Position numbers and translations under genes: made by a program. DNA of 45,585 nucleotides from positions 101,782 to 147,366 of the forward strand of contig MNCI01019138.1 of NCBI GenBank assembly GCA_015680685.1. Reading direction: 5' to 3'. Shown in pieces: positions 44,928-45,585 of this stretch. This DNA comes from Gnetum montanum. Taxonomy: Eukaryota; Streptophyta; Gnetopsida; Gnetales; Gnetaceae. Below the pieces are notes generated by a model. It was not told the DNA's origin and searched no databases. It worked only from the letters and a program-made list of their open reading frames with translations. The first letter of the stretch is position 1. Every line of letters begins with the position of its first letter.

Positions 44928-45310
44928 TTTTATCAGTTTGGAAAGACCTTAAACTAGTAATCTTAGCGTAGTTACAATTCTAGTGGTTCGAAAAGACCTT
45001 AAACTAGCAACCCCAGTGTAGTTATAACTTTTGCGGTCCAGAAAGTCCTTAAACTAGCAATCTTAGCGTAGTGGCAACTTTAGTAGTCCAAAAAGACCTT
45101 AAACTAGTGGTCTCGACCCTTTACACATTTGCAGTCCGCAATGACACTAGACTAGCAATTTCACATTTTCGTATTAATATTTTTTCTTTTCTTATATACC
45201 GCCAACTTTCCATTTTACATACTAGTGGTTTCATGTTTTAGGTCTAGACAGTCCCAAATGACACTAAACTAGTAGCTTCACATTTGTACATTGGCAGTTT
45301 CACATTTTGT
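44926..45310 (+). repeat. Degenerate tandem repeat, about 54-base units (CCTTAAACTAG core)
   Basis: Units near 44935, 44989, 45041 and 45092 read roughly gtccgaaaagaccttaaactagcaatcttagcgtag, and looser ones follow to about 45310 (gacactaaactagtagcttcac). The core is related to ggcctaaaacta of the array at 39618-39990, and the units include the tagcgtag word of the palindromes. The two arrays bracket the antisense gene. Confidence 0.75.
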
Positions 45311-45585
45311 AGTTTTGCATCTTCACATCTTAACAGCCTGCCATAACCTCGAGTGGGCGAATTTTAATCTTTATATCATACTAGCACATTATTGCTGCTT
45401 TGCAAGTTTTCGCTATACATAATTATTGTGAACAGGTTCCTCCTAAACAAACTCTCATTTCATTTTGGCAGGTTGAGCGAAAATAGAAATCCATCATGAT
45501 CTCTCTTTGCCATTAGCTTTAGCAAGTCCAGATGGCAAGCTCGCAAGACAATTGAACCCAAACCTGATCGACTAGGAATCAACCA
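45311..45585. other. Unassigned window end
   Basis: No coding sequence or LTR match to 34300-35880 seen. The 3' LTR of element G, if present, should lie beyond the window. Confidence 0.4.

Larger units (their letters stand above)
34300..45585 (+). mobile_element. Element G: non-autonomous Tat-like gypsy element with an antisense gene (3' end outside window)
   Basis: Order on plus: palindrome-rich LTR or leader (about 34300-35880), gag (36269-37990), protease (38622-39452), tandem repeat (39618-39990), a gene on the opposite strand (44569-40311), a second tandem repeat (44926-45130) and unassigned sequence to the window end. No RT, RNase H or integrase motifs are found on either strand. Tat-lineage elements (such as Ogre and Retand) are known to carry extra ORFs, including antisense ones between pol and the 3' LTR. 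The left edge is uncertain and no second LTR is in the window. Confidence 0.65.

Noticed and set aside
1-45585. CRISPR arrays, rRNA, tRNA genes or bacterial operons
   Set aside because: None seen; repeat families, introns and retrotransposons show eukaryotic plant DNA. tRNA-like words occur only as primer-binding sites.

Overview
The window reads as nuclear DNA of a land plant with a large, repeat-filled genome. A gymnosperm or another big-genome seed plant would fit, but nothing seen fixes the species. Nearly all of it is decayed, nested retrotransposons: Athila-like and Tat-like Ty3/gypsy elements, RTE-type and other LINEs, and a scrap of Ty1/copia. Only one stretch looks like a host gene: two 3' exons of an R-SNARE (VAMP-like) gene at 33718-34092.

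Layout. 1-1829 is the 3' end of Athila-like element A (plus strand) with its 3' LTR. 1830-2343 is an integrase tail of element B (plus). It abuts, tail to tail, the pol remnant of element C (minus, 2344-4890). 5007-5429 is one half of a LINE C-terminal fragment. 5430-25853 is element D (minus), an Athila-like element with LTRs at both ends and a TTCTT target-site duplication. D is itself split by element E (plus, 13018-22907), which has two LTRs, an Asp-type primer-binding site and a perfect ATAAG duplication. Removing E rejoins D's gag, and removing D rejoins the LINE at 5429/25854. D keeps gag and protease but has lost RT, RNase H and integrase; it still carries a long degenerate ORF2 (6570-9325). 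E has a full gag-PR-RT-RH-INT order, broken by stops, but only the first codons of ORF2.

25854-33475 holds LINE pieces, a solo LTR with CTTGT duplications (28476-29238) and a copia fragment. After the R-SNARE exons comes a second kind of gypsy element, G (plus, about 34300 to beyond the window end). It has a palindrome-rich 5' region, Tat-like gag and protease and no RT or integrase. Where RT and integrase should be, it carries a multi-exon gene on the opposite strand (44569-40311), flanked on both sides by short tandem repeats sharing one core.

The most interesting points are the intron-containing antisense gene inside a non-autonomous Tat-like element, the GCTACGCTA-type palindromes around it, the shared AG|ATGG junction at ORF2 of three Athila-like copies (suggesting expression from a spliced RNA), and the R-SNARE exons with an intact in-frame splice junction. 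No coding copy of a transposon gene here appears intact.
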